In this document: positions 20,856 through 33,582 of the stretch, piece by piece
Numbering within the stretch: the first letter of the stretch is position 1
Layout of the letters: each line of letters opens with the position of its first letter
Source: Hymenopellis radicata
Taxonomy: Eukaryota > Basidiomycota > Agaricomycetes > Agaricales > Physalacriaceae
NCBI GenBank assembly: GCA_015501595.1
Contig: JADNRX010000269.1
Location: 1 to 64,000 of the forward strand
Reading direction: 5' to 3'
Length of the DNA: 64,000 bases
Position numbers and translations under genes: made by a program
Notes under the pieces: model-generated
Told to the model about the DNA's origin: nothing
Database searches by the model: none
Seen by the model: the letters and a program-made list of their open reading frames with translations, nothing else

Positions 20856-23800
20856 ATGACACAACCTTCGCAAGACTTGAAGCCAGTTGCTGTGGTACGT
20901 TGAGCTATTCTCCTTCATCCTTTTACCTATTCGCAAACTTCCGCAGGTCGGGATATCCGCGGAATTTCCGTCTGGCACCCTTTCTGAGAAAAACTTCGAC
21001 CACCAATCTTTCTTTGACTTCCTGCTTACGGGCCAACACGCGTCAGAGCGTGTTCCAAAGGAGAGATTCAACATCGACGGGTAAGTGGTGCGAAGAACGC
21101 GTCTTTGGTTATACTGTTGAACAAACGTCTCGCCAGATGGCAAGGTTCTCATCTCGGACAGGTCTTCCCGGAGGCGGCCTGCTTCTTGAAAAACATACAT
21201 TTGTTTGACCATTTCGAATTCGGAATCTCTTCAAAGGACGCTGTCAGCATGGGCGTTGGCACTAGGAAACTTTTGGAGCACTCTTTCCTCGCGTTGCTCG
21301 ATTCAGGAATCGACTCTCGTTCCAAAAACGTTGGCGCATATACTTCCGCAGTCGCTTTCGATCTTTTAAGCGCGTCCGACGCGGTATGTATGCGTCTCTT
21401 TTACCTTCGAATCCCTTCCGACCATTTGCACTAGGATGAATTCGACGCTCGTGATGGCTTTGGGGGAGGCGCAGCGGCTGTGGCCAATCGAATTTCTTAC
21501 CAGTTGGATTTACTAGGGCCATCCATTCCCATTGACACCGCGTGCAGCTCCTCGTTGACGGCTCTCCACATTGGACTGCAAGCGTTGCGCGCAGGCGAAT
21601 GTGAAGCTGTAGTGATTGGTGGAAGCCAGATTAACCATAGGTAAGTCCTGACTCGACATGTACTGCGGTTCGTTGATGTTGTCGAATAGGTTTCTTGACT
21701 GGGTCTATTACAGTCAACTGTCCATCTTATCACCTAGTGGGAAGTCAATGCCTTTCGATGCTTCTGCGGATGGGTATGCATCTCACTAGCCTCTCCTTCG
21801 TCCTTTCTCATCATGATCAAAAGGTTTTCGCGTGCAGAAGCTGTTGTGGTACTTGTGGTAAAGTTACTTGAGGATGCCATTCGTGACGGTGATAAAATTT
21901 ATGCCACCGTACGAATTACTCCTTTTCTTCAGGTGTCATATACTCATATTTCGCATGGTTCAACGTAGGTGTTAAACACGGCCGTAAACTCAACGGGTTT
22001 GTTGTTGTACTCTTGATAAATGAGCTATACTTAAATCCTGCCTCGCTTTCACAGGTTCTGCAGGACCAGTGAAAGCCCCGATCGCCGAGTCCCAAGCTGC
22101 AGCAATGCTGAACGCTTACAAAGGAATCGGTCGTTCACCTTCGGAGGCAGATTTTGTTGAGTGCCACGTCACCGGCACATTCGTCGGGGATCCAGTAGAG
22201 GCCAACTGGGTCGGAAGTTACTTCAAGAGGGATTCTGAGCTGCTGGTAGGCAGTGTCAAGGGAAACATTGGGTAAGAATACCCACTTCGATGGTCAGATC
22301 ATGTTCTCAGTTCTCTCCTTCCTCGTAGCCATACGGAGATCGCCTCGTTTTTGACGTCGTTCTCCAAGGTTTGCTCCATGTTAGCGACCAACATTGTCCC
22401 GCCTCAGGCCAACTACAAGACGCCGAATCCTGCAATTCGTTGGGACGAGTACAACATGCGTGTTCCCACTCAGGTCGAAGAGTTCACAACGCGCAATGCC
22501 TCCGGAAAGAGACTAGTCTCGATGTGTGTCGCATCCTTTTACTTCTGTGCCTTTTCTGATGCTTTCTCTAGTAATAGCTCTGGGCTTTTGGGCACGAATG
22601 GGCACGCTATAGTTGAAAGCCCTCCCCGAAAGGTGTTTATTTCCCCCTTCTCACAGTTGGTCAGTTTTAACACACGTTGTCTGCAGTCGCATCAACTCGG
22701 TGTGGTTCCCAGTGGCATGCCCGTGTTACTCATTGCGGCTGGTCTTTCTCCGCGTAGTGCTACAGCAGTAGCAGCAGACCTATCCAAGCTTGCCTCGGAA
22801 ATCCCGCGGGAGCTTTCGGTCCTCTCGAATATCTATGGAAGGCGTGCAAGGCAATTGACTTGGCGCACCGCCGCCGTTAGCTCTGCCGATCATCCATTTG
22901 TATTTCCAGCACCGCGTTTTGTCCCGCGAGCCTCGCCGCCACTAGTCTTCGTCTTTTCAGGCCAAGGACCCCAACATATCGAAAGTACGTCATGCTTCAT
23001 TTATCACGCAACGAATTTAATGAGCGTCCTTGGGCTCAGTGGGACGCCAGCTCTTCAAGACTTACCCTGCTTTCAAGGACAGCATTCTTCGGATGGATAA
23101 CGTTCACATTGAACTTACCGGAACCTCCATCGTCAAGGATCTGGGCTTCTTTGGGGACGCCAGGCCCCAGGAGACGCTGCCTGCTATCTGGCCGGTAGCC
23201 CTGACTGTCCCCAGCATTGCGATGATTCAGATGGCACTCGTAGACCTTCTCGGGGCGTTCAACATTCGTCCAAACATGGTCTTCGGGCATTCTGCCGGAG
23301 AGGCCGCCATGTTCTATGCATCAGGAGCTGCTCCTCAGGCACTAGCTATGGAGATTGCGATCCGCCGTTCGCAGGCGATGTTGGTTGTTGAAGGAACCGG
23401 CGGCATGGCTGCGGTGTCCTGTACCCCACCAGTCGCTCGCGAGATCATCCGAAGTGTCCTCCAGGAGGCGGGCCCAAACGACGTTCTTGAACTCGGGTGT
23501 TATAACGCGCCGGAGGCCGTTACAATTTCTGGTAATCATGATATGCTCGATAAAGCAGTCGCCATTGCCCAGAAGCGCGGCCTGTTTGCCCGCAAAATCA
23601 AGGCTCGTGTGCCAGGACACTGCTGTCTTCTCGATCCGTGCAAGGCGCGCTATGTCGAAGAGATGGAGATCGCCTTCTCGCGTTATCCCGGCTCACATGC
23701 TCCTATCGTCCCGACGTACTCTACGCAGACCGGCTCGCGATGGGAGTCGGAGTTTACTCCTGAATATATGTGGAACAATGGTCGTACGTAGCCCCCTTCA

Positions 23801-26800
23801 ACGACTTCTAATTGAATTATTAACCACCAAATGTTTATAGGCGTACCGGTGAGATTCGAGCAGACCGTAAGTGCTGTCGTCCAGGAAATGCCCGAGGCCA
23901 TCTTCATCGAAATTGGTCCCCATCCTGCGCTCTCCTCTTACATTTCGGGCATGGGAGCAAAGCCTGACAAGGTGCTATGCCCCATGCGACGTAGCAAGAA
24001 CGTGACGGAATTCAGCGAGATTGCTGATCTCCTTTTGACTGTCGGAAACCTGTCCTCTCTCGGAGTCAACACGATTAACTTCCATGCTGTCAACGCCACT
24101 GACTCTCTCGGGATATCCAAACCCCTTCCTGCGTATCCCTTCGCTCCGAAACCTATGCCTTTATATGCTGAGAGCTCTCAAATTGCGATAAAGCAGAAGC
24201 GCAGTCGGAAAGGACCTCTCAACTTTGACAACTTCTCGATGAACGCATTGACACACCCCGATCTCGCCGAGCACGTGATTAAAGGCGAACCGATTTTACC
24301 AGCCACCGGTTTCTTCGAAATGGTACTTACAAGCATGCGTTGTTGGTCTGTCCTTATTAACAACCTTCTAGATTTTCGAGGAGGGTGGGCGTACTATATG
24401 GCATATCGAGCTCCGTAGTTTGCTGCCACTTCTCCCGGAGAAACTCTTGAATGTCGAGGTCAAGTTGGACGACCACGCGTGGAGCATCGTATCACACTCA
24501 GGTGGTCAAAATGTGGGCCAGCTTGCCCTTCTGGTTAGGTGGTTGCTGACAATGTTTTTCAGCTGCGAGTTCACGCTACTGGGTTCATGATGACGGAGGT
24601 TATGGATAAGGATCTTGGGCCGATAGACCTGTCTGGTATTCGCGCGCGTTGTGCGCCTGTAGATATTACTAGTAAGTTTTCAACTCTCTTTCTGCGACTC
24701 AGTCTCATCGTTCTTATAATTATCAGACCTGTATGCCGTTCTGAACTCCACTGCTTCGTTTGGACCGCTCTATCGCAGGATTGAGGCGTGTTTTGAAGGC
24801 GACGATGAGATTCTTTTCCAGGTTCGCGGAAATGCTCCGGAACTTACTGAGTGAGGCCTCTTTCACACTCGTCTGCGGCAGGATCTGATGCAGAAATAGG
24901 CATTATAACTATGTCTTCCATCCGTCCGTCTTGGATTCGTGTATTCATGGCCTATTGCACCCCATCTTCACGGGCAATGCTGACAAAAGTGTTTACTACC
25001 TGCCCTCTCACATCGGCCGTGTAATTCTTTATGACCGTGCAGTCGAGAAGGGGATTCCCGAGACGCTTTATTCGTATGTGGTACCGCATGACTGGACACC
25101 CGGTACGTCAATTCAGCCTTTCCTATCGACTGGACGCTAAACAATTATAAAGAGTCTGTTGCCTGCGATGCCTTCATTGTCAACGAGCAGGGAGAGCGAC
25201 TCGTGACGTTGATAAATTGCGTTTTGTGGGTAGCTCTGAACGATTTGAACGCACAGCGCCTGACACATCTGTAGATCGAAACATTGGACTGGCGCCGTTC
25301 CTACACGGCCAGATACAAGTTACGAGTGTATCTATCAACCTCTTGGCATGCCTGCCGCCGAGCTTCCTATTCTGCGTCACAAACGGCAGGACTATGCTTT
25401 CCTGGATGCTCTCGTCGACGAGAAGGTATGTCATTCGGCGTCCTCCTCTCCAAGTTACTTAGAGCCCAGAAGGCAGCACCGGTGTCTGCAAATGGCCATG
25501 CCACTGGTTCCGCGATCGAGAAGTCCTTAGTCGCGACCTCAGGAGACGATCATAAATTCTTCAAAGAAATTGTGCAATCCATCTCCTCCGATGAGCTCGA
25601 GGTGAGTTCAGCGCTAGATTTCGTCATACCAAGCATAGCTAACGACACATTTATAGCTTAAACCGTCCTCAATTCTGGGTCTGTTCTCTTCCTCGCTGGA
25701 TGCCTGCGTGGCGGCGGTCCGCCAGATCCTAGGTCACGCTGCGAATTCTGGAAAGCAGGTTCTGCGTATTCTCGAGAGCGGTGACGGTGAGTCAAATGTT
25801 GCTATGTCATGATATCCCAATGCTGATGTTGGGTTGTTAGCCACAGGATCCTTGTATACACTACTCACTGCTCTTGCTTCGGAATATCCTACTTTGAGGG
25901 TCGACTACACTGTGTGTGGCCACGAGCAAGCTTCGCCTAACCTGCGGACCGCCTCATTCAATGTTGACGCGATCTTGAAAGAGACTGGCTTCTCAGCTTC
26001 TACATACGATATCATTATTGAAACGCACACGCTCGGCTTTGCGGAGGACCTGGAGCGATCCCTAGAATTATTGAACGGGCTTCTCGTTCCTGGCGGTTTT
26101 CTCATCGCGCTTGAAGTCAACGGGGCTGCCGAAGCTCCAGGGGGCAAATGGGTAGACCGCGTCTTTTCTCCCCATGGACGGTGGCCGGGGTTACGCTCCG
26201 GAAAGCAGTATCGTCGGTGGTCGCAATCGGAATGGAATGGTCAACTGGCACGAGCCAACTTCCACCCCATGACCGTGGCAGATGACGTCGAGGATTCGTT
26301 GGTTCTAACGCTGTGCGCGCAGAAAGTCTCCTTGCCTCTCGTATCCTCTTCCTCCGCGGACTCTTCTTCAATTGTCGATCCTATCATCTTTAGCTTTGAG
26401 CTTACCCATGTGTTGGAACTACAGCAGACTGTGCTTGCTGCCATGTCGCCAGGCGCGAGTCATCCGGAGATCTGGATCGAGTCTACCTTCGGAACTTTTG
26501 ATGGTGCTGTTGCTGCTGGTTTTGTTCGCTCCTTGATGCGAGAACTTGTCGACGTTGAAATTCGCTTGGTACTCTTTGATTCCGGCTGGAAAGCCAAGTC
26601 CAGAATCGCTGCCATTCGGCAGCTCTCTGGCCTCCCTTGCCTTGAGTCCGAGATCGCAGTCGATGGCTCAGGCGTGGTGCTGGTTCCCCGTTTGCGCTCC
26701 TATGCTCCCCGCGTGCCTGCATGCCTGGACTATAACGAGTACTGGCTGAAACAGGGCACGACTGTCGTTCAGTCAGCAGTTCCTCTGCCCAGCACTCGTC

Positions 26801-29800
26801 AGGTACTCATCAAGATTTCGTTTCTTTCTGATGCGGAGGGCGGTCTTCAGGGGCTTGTCGGATTTGTGGCGCGCACTGGGTCATCACAGTGGCGAGTAGG
26901 AACTCGTGTGGTGGCCGTAGCACCATCCATCATGTCCAACTTTGCCTTAATTCACGAGGGCCAGATCATTGAAATCCCGGAGGCGGCGAAGGAGCGAGAT
27001 TGTGCGAGCGTTGCTCTGCTGTTGGTATTCGCGGCTCTTGGGCTTCGCTTGGATTCCCGGCCACTGAAAAGCCTACAGCAAATCCAAGTCTTCATCCTTG
27101 ATACTGGGAATTTCACTTCCTCCCTCGCGCGCCTTCTCAAACACCTGGGCGTCATGCCAGTTTTGATTGCACCGTCACTTCCGCCGAATTTTCCTCGCCT
27201 TTCCCCTGCAGATGTTATTTTGTGTGGGTTACCAGCTCCTTCTGCTCGGACTCTTCCCCGAGTCGATGGTGTTTATGTCTTTAACTGGGAGGATGCAGAT
27301 GAAGGCGCACTGTCCGCTGTCACCAGAAACCCCTGGTTAGTTGGCGCAACGCTTAAGGCGCATTTGAACTGTGCTCTTCAGGATGTCAGCGTGGAAGGCA
27401 GCTCGTTCCCACCAGAGCAATTACTTCCACCAAGTTTCGATGTCTCGCGGTCTCTCGCTTTGGCAGAGGACAAGTTCTATCTTATTTTGGGTGGAATCGG
27501 CTCGTTGGGGCTCCAGATCGCCATTTGGATGTACAGAGTGAGTATCATGTCCCTTGATGCCTGCGAACGCCGCCTAACTACTTACTATAGAAAGGCGCAC
27601 GACATATTGCCCTGACCTCTCGAAAAGGTGTCAGTCGATTGGCTGGCGCCCGGAATAGAGCCATGCGCGGTGCCGTCAAGTACCTCCAGACTCTTCAAGG
27701 CCTTGATCTTCGGCTAGAGGCGTGCGACGCCTCATCGGTAGAATCTCTTACCACTTTGATCAGCTCGCTGGATCGTCCCCTTGCTGGATGCATGCTCACA
27801 GCAAGCGTCCAGTCTGACGGGCTGTTCTTGAAGCAGGACCATGAGAACTTTTCCATCCCGTTCAAGCCGAAGACTGATGCATATTTTGCCCTTGAAAAGG
27901 CCGTCGCCATTGAAGAACTGGACTTTTTAGTTGCTGTCTCATCTGTGGCTGGTTTCGGTTCCGCTGGCCAGACGAACTACGCTGGGTGAGCTTCTCGTTG
28001 AAACCTAGTTTTATCCTAACCATCTCATCTTATGGCATTAGTGCTAACACGAGTATTGAGTATCTGACGGCGCGATATCCCAACGCCTGGTCTTTGGTGG
28101 CCTCTGGAATTGCCGATTCTAATGTGGGATTCGACCTTCTCACTTCCCCAAATACTCATATGGAGAAATGGAAATCCTCCACGATGAACAGCGATGGTAC
28201 GAACTTCAGGCGTTTCGTCGCGACCCGTTGCATCTGACGCCTACATCTATAGAGATCTGCCTCTGCCTTGAAGATGGCCTTTTGCGCATGGCGAACGAGC
28301 GCATCTCCCTCTATGTGCCCAATTTGGACTGGAGTGCGATCCACCAGTCCGTCAGCGAGTCTCCCCTCTACAACCATCTCGTGAAGTTGGATGCCGTCCA
28401 AGATGATCTGCAGGTTGAGAACCCACATCGGGTTCTTCAAGAGATCGTGCTCAAATTCATTGATGCTTCCGAGGATGAGTTTGAAAGGAACGTTCCCTTC
28501 ACGTCATACGGGTCAGTCGCGACTTGCTTCAGCGAAATCATATGCTCATCGTGTTTCCCATCAGGCTCGACTCTCTTTCTGCTGCGAGAATGTCAACCGC
28601 TTTGAAACCCTATCTTGCGATTACGCAAATTCAGCTGTTAGGTGACCTCAGTCTCGATGATCTGGTCTTGAAGATGCGGGACCCGCAGCACAGAGTGGTA
28701 GAAGAATCCGTAACCAGCACAGCCGAACGGGCGTTCGAATGGGACGCGCTCCATCAACCTGGCCAGACGATCCTGAAACTCGTTGTTGGAAGCGGAACGC
28801 CCCTCATCATCCTTCACGGTGGTGCAGGCGATATAGCTGCTTTCAGAGCCATTCAAGAGCAGTTCTCGACTCCGCTGTGGGCTATTCAGCCGACTCCGGA
28901 GGCTCCCCTTGACGCGGTTGACAGTCTAGCGCAGTTCTACTTCGAGAAGATCAAGGAAGCGCGCCCTGCGGGTCCCTATCGTATCGCTGGATTCTCTGCC
29001 TCGAGCATAGTCACGCTTCGCCTCGCTCAGCTCCTGGAAGCGAACGAGGACGAGATCGCCCAGCTTAGTTTTGTTGACCATTTCCCGATGCTTTTTACCT
29101 CCCCCGTGCACGGCTTCACCGAAAATGTCGAGACATTTGAGGATTTGACCGTGTATGGCAGACACGCTAGCGTGGCCATGGTCGCAGATTGTTGTAGTCG
29201 AGACGCGACTCCCGCTCGGCGCCTATATGGCGAGAATCTTGTAGCGGCATCGAAAGGTCTTCCATCTGCCGCCAATGCCCTGGAGTCATGGGAATGGATC
29301 ACGAAAATCACGGCGATGAACCTGAAGCAGGTAGTAGAACTGGGCGGCGGGTGGTCTGCATGGGCTTCGACTGATGCAAATACCCGCGAGAAGGCAGCGA
29401 GACGACGTATAGTCGACGAGATCGCTAAGCTCCGGACTCCTATGACCGTTCACGTCGCCAACTGGGGACTGCGGTCACTCCTTGGTCGGGACTGGAACGA
29501 CTTGGGCATATCGCTCGGTCAGCGAGACGCCCAAACGCTTTACTATGATGCTGGTCATTTTGATATCTTTGAGAACTCGCACTTCTCGCACAGCCTTGAA
29601 CTCGACTGGGCTGAACCGCAACCGGAACACAAGCTCGCCTCAATGGTCCACAACCCCACCATGAAGGACCTCAGGGTGATGTTCAGAATCCTGGATACGA
29701 TGGCGCTGCGGGTCATGGCGGACACTCTTAAACAGAACCCTCATGTGGGGTCGGAGGTACATGCTGGACTTCTCCATGAACGAGCTGATCACTGACGCCT

Positions 29801-30784
29801 CAACAGATCAGTCGCCAGCGTTTGTATGATGCAACTGAAGAGTTTGTCCGAACTCAATCACGGAGCACATGGACAGACGAGGAATATGAACGCTCCAAGA
29901 TGCTGTTTCCTCTGTATTTTGAGACGACGGACCGTATTGCGAAGGTGCACCCGTCCGTGATGGAATCCCCGGCGGTATGTGAATCCTTTGTATCGCTTGA
30001 CTTGCGTTAAACTTTTCTCCGCGCATCAGGCGGCTGTTATGGCGCTGTATTCCGACGACATGATTGATGGCTTCTATCGCGAGAACAGGGTATTCACCAG
30101 CATGAACCAAGAGGCGGCGAAGACCTTCAAATCGCTCGTCTCGTCTCCTGACTTTGGCAAGCAGCGTTCGATTAGGGTGTTAGAAGTCGGCGCTGGTCTG
30201 CATCTTTTTCTTGTCCCCCTATGAGTTTCCTGACAATATGTCCTTGTGTAGGTGTTGGTGGACTGACAAAGTTCCTCGTCGAGGCATTGTGCGACATACC
30301 CAACACCGACGTCGAATATACCGTCACGGACCTCTCCTATTCACTCGCCAACAGCCTGGCCGAGTCCTTCTCTTACAAGAACATGGTTGCGAAGATGTAC
30401 GACCTCTCGAAGACGCCTAGCGAACAGAGCCTTCAGCTAGGCTACTACGATGTGATAACAGGATTGAACGTCATCCACGCCGTCCCTGATCTCAATGCGA
30501 CTCTCCTCGACCTCAATTCTCTGCTCGCGCCTGGCGGTCGTATCCTTGTAGTCGATACCGACGGCACCGCGCGTAGCTCGAATCCACCGCGTCCAGGAGC
30601 GATTTGGAATGACTTTATCTGGGGGTGCTTCCAGGGATGGTTTGGGTACATTGATGATCGCACGCACTGCACCATTGACGAGAAGGAGTGGCGGAGGCGT
30701 CTTGCAGCGACAGGATACTCCAATATCCAGATCTGCCACGAAGATGCCGGAACGTGCATTTTGTTCGAAGCGGAGAAGACTTGA
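20856..30784 (+). CDS. Highly reducing type I polyketide synthase with C-terminal hydrolase and methyltransferase
   Basis: About 2,850 residues in more than 20 exons; every junction checked keeps the frame. The start at 20856 gives MTQPSQDLKPVAVVGISAEF. Approximate domains: ketosynthase 10-430 (DTACSSSLTALH with the active Cys; VECHVTGT and GNIGHTE with the two His); acyltransferase 540-860 (GHSAGE); dehydratase 930-1230 (EHVIKGEPILPATGF, VLDSCIH); methyltransferase 1, 1330-1520 (ILESGDATGSL, a worn motif I); degenerate enoylreductase-like region 1530-1850 without a clear NADPH motif; ketoreductase 1880-2080 (LILGGIGSLGLQ, GQTNYAGAN); acyl carrier protein 2160-2240 (YGLDSLSAAR); thioesterase/hydrolase 2260-2520 (GFSASS, YDAGHFD); methyltransferase 2, 2550-2850 (RVLEVGAGVGGLTKFL). 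No stop separates hydrolase and last methyltransferase; an intron at about 29759-29808 joins them. The same order is known for strobilurin synthases. The chain is probably methylated and partly reduced; starter and product are unknown. Confidence 0.92.
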
Positions 30785-31198
30785 TTTTCACGCCGTCACA
30801 GTAGCACTACGGGAATCATTGCGACAGTCGCCGCAGATTTTGTAGCCGAGTGGCAGGGTTCGAACGCGGACGCGTCGTAGTTGTTGGTAAATGTATTGTA
30901 GATGCTTCTTCAGCGGTTGTACTGGTACTCTCAACAGTATCGGAACCACTATCTGATTCAACTCAATTCTACTTAAACATACAGTACTTACTTGACCTTG
31001 TTGGTGCTAAGGGAGTTTGACTTTGACTTGGGTTAATTTGTCTGTCTGAATGGCTCTGGCTCCTTCGTGAAAGGTATGCTTTACTACGACATTCAGAAGT
31101 AAAAATGGTGCAAAGATTTGTACTTTCAATGGTTTCATTCCTTTTAAATACATTCACTGCGCTTCATCCTCTGAGTCTTCAAATCTGATTCACCACAC
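30785..31198. other. Convergent intergenic region, no gene
   Basis: Shared 3' flank of the polyketide synthase (+) and P450 (-). It contains TAGCCGAGTGG (A-box-like, 30843-30853) followed at once by GGTTCGAACGC (B-box-like), too close together for a tRNA. Confidence 0.5.
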
Positions 31199-33133
31199 CT
31201 AACTCACAGGAACTAGACGAAGCCGCAGAGCGGGTAGCAGGAGCGTAAATTCGTCTTTTTGGTCTCGCTCAAAGGTCCTCTCGACCTCTTCATCCGCGAG
31301 TTCGAGCTTAAAGTTCAAGACTACCTTCGAAATCACCGTTCGCATTTCCTGAAGAGTACACGTTCAGCTCCGATCAGATATAGAACAACGACCCAACTCA
31401 CCATCCTCGCCAGCGTCTTGCCAATGCAACTCCACTGTCCCCTGGAAAACGGGATGTACGCGTCCCTCTGCTCGGGATTGCCTTCCCCTTCCCATCGCTC
31501 GGGAATGAACTTCAAAGGCTCGTCCCAATACCGCTCGTCCCGCTGGATAGTCCAAGGCGGGACGCTCACGATGGTGTTCCCGGGTATGAATGTCCCGGCG
31601 ATGTTTAGTCCTTCTGAGGGCGTGACCCGACTGAGACCGCTAGGAACGGGGGGATGGAGACGGAGCGCTTCGTCGATGACCCAATCGAGGTAGTGCACAT
31701 CTTTGAGGGGCGGGTACGACCATTCGGCGCCGTTGAATTGGGCGACGAGAAGCGAGTGGAGTTTGTCGTAGACTTCTTTGTTGCGAGCGATTTCGTAGAA
31801 GGCGTTTGTTAGGGCTGTTGCTGATGTGTCGCTAGCCTTTGCATAAGGCTGTGGTATGAAATGGAGAGAGAATGGGAGACAGACCTTCCTGCGAAGATGA
31901 TGATCGCGGCGTCGAAGTGCATGGCCATTGGACCAGGTGCTGCAGATCTATCGTTCTCGAACTTCGCTTTGAGTAACCACGAGAGGACGTCAGTAGGTTT
32001 ATGGTCCTTGTCCACTTCCTGATTGATTAAAGAGGTGAGTTAGTATCATTTACGATGGAAAGAACTCGTTTACCTCCTCCTTCTTCATCAACTGCGCTTT
32101 CGAGTAATCCAAAAACTTGTCGTAGCTCACGAGCATAGGTCCTATTAACCTCAGACTCATCCTCAAGAACCAGCTCACACCACTGAAGATGGTCATCATC
32201 TTGATAGTGGTTTGGAGATTCGTCAGCGAGTCATGAAGGACACCAGTCTCGATGGTGTGGAAGTCCTTCCCGAGCCCGATGTCCCCCATGACGTCGAAGG
32301 ACCAGAACATTGCCAACTGTGTCATGTCCACGACGGACTGTCCGCGGAGTTGAGCGATGAGCGTGTCGGTTTTGGACACGAGACGGGGCAGGAAGGAGTT
32401 CAGAGCTAATGGAAACGTTAGCCAGAACTATGGGGATAGATGGCTAATACGGACAAGCGGTACTAAAAGCACGATCCCATGCCTTTCTACGACGTTTATG
32501 GTCGTCGATGTCTTGTGTCGCCTGCAGGGAGAGCTTCGCAGGATCTGTAGACATATTTGCGTAAAACGGTCCCTTGGTGCATTTTGATTGAGGACCTGAC
32601 AAGTGTTGGAGTAAGGAGTATTGCAAGTAGCAGAAACAAACCGTAGATATGGCTGATAGCAGCAGCGTTGTTTATAGATAACTCTCTTGGTCCTGCGCAA
32701 AAGCGTTAGAAAATCCAAGCTTAGAACAGCGCATTGAACGCGTCATACCTGTCCGTACGAAATCTCCCCAAGTGTCATGCATCGCTTGGACGGATCTGAA
32801 CCAGGTAAAGTTGGACGCCAAGACCACTTTTGTGATCCACCAGGACGTGATGCGTGCGCCAGATGGACCTGGGAACTTGCTCAAGGGATGAAATGGTGAA
32901 ATGCGATACGCGACGAGCGCCGTCCATAGTCCGCCATTGAAGAAACCAAAGAGCAGCAAGATTTCGAGGACTTTGATGTCTGGAAGGAAGTGTCGAAGGG
33001 CCGTTACGAACCCGGCGCAGGTGAGGATCACGGTCACCCATGGATGACGTTCAGTATCCCAATGGACCAGCGCGATGACGACGGGCAAGGCCGCGCCAGC
33101 CAGCGTGGAGGCTAGGCTTGTCTGCGTAAACAT
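31199..33133 (-). CDS. Cytochrome P450 monooxygenase
   Basis: A microsomal P450 of about 540 residues. The ATG at 33133 opens an N-terminal membrane segment (TLAGAALPVVIALVHW and a second hydrophobic stretch), followed by the proline hinge FHPLSKFPGPSGARI. The substrate-recognition helices read FWSFDVMGDIGLGKDF. The I-helix oxygen-binding motif is IIFAGSDTSAT, spliced across an intron near 31800-31880. The ExxR motif is DEALRLHPP, the meander PERWEGEGNP, and the haem loop PFSRGQWSCIGKTLA. The stop is at 31199-31201. Short introns interrupt the gene and all keep the frame. It converges on the polyketide synthase and shares a 449-base promoter region with the O-methyltransferase, so it probably oxidises the polyketide product. 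It looks intact. Confidence 0.9.
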
Positions 33134-33582
33134 CGCGGTGTCAAAACACGCGAAAGGATTCTGTCTCTTCAAACCTTCAACCTTACGGTTTTATGGGCTT
33201 ATGAAGGTTTAGCCGGCGCCGACCAGGCTCCATACGCGTGCAGCGTCCTAGCATCCAGACCAGCCAGGGATACTCTTCATACTCAGCGGCCTGGCAGCCG
33301 CTCTGCAGTGATCGCGCACATGCGCAACGAGAACCCCTTGGCGATGGCCATTTGTTCGTGGTTTCTGGAGGTGTTTTAGATGGATCATTGGATGCGGATA
33401 CATACACACCATCAGAGCGCGCACCAAAAGGCGCAAGACCAGAGTACTCGTACGTGTCGTGATCGATCCTTGTGCTAATCTCGGAGATCCCCCAGTGGGC
33501 CGCCACCTCCCAACACAGAATTCATGTAAAAACCCTCGAGCGCAGTCCAGACTCCAGAACGAACTAAAGTCGCCTCCCCATT
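33134..33582. promoter_or_regulatory. Bidirectional promoter region between P450 and O-methyltransferase
   Basis: The two tailoring genes start 449 bases apart on opposite strands with no gene between, so they may be co-regulated. No defined transcription-factor site was recognised. Confidence 0.4.

Noticed and set aside
29800..30784. A separate methyltransferase gene downstream of the synthase
   Set aside because: The synthase frame continues without a stop to 29758, and a normal intron joins it in frame to the methyltransferase, so a fusion is the simpler reading; flagged for RNA checking.
30840..30870. tRNA-like A box (TAGCCGAGTGG) followed by a B box (GGTTCGAACGC)
   Set aside because: The boxes are only a few bases apart and no cloverleaf can form; at most a tRNA or SINE scrap.
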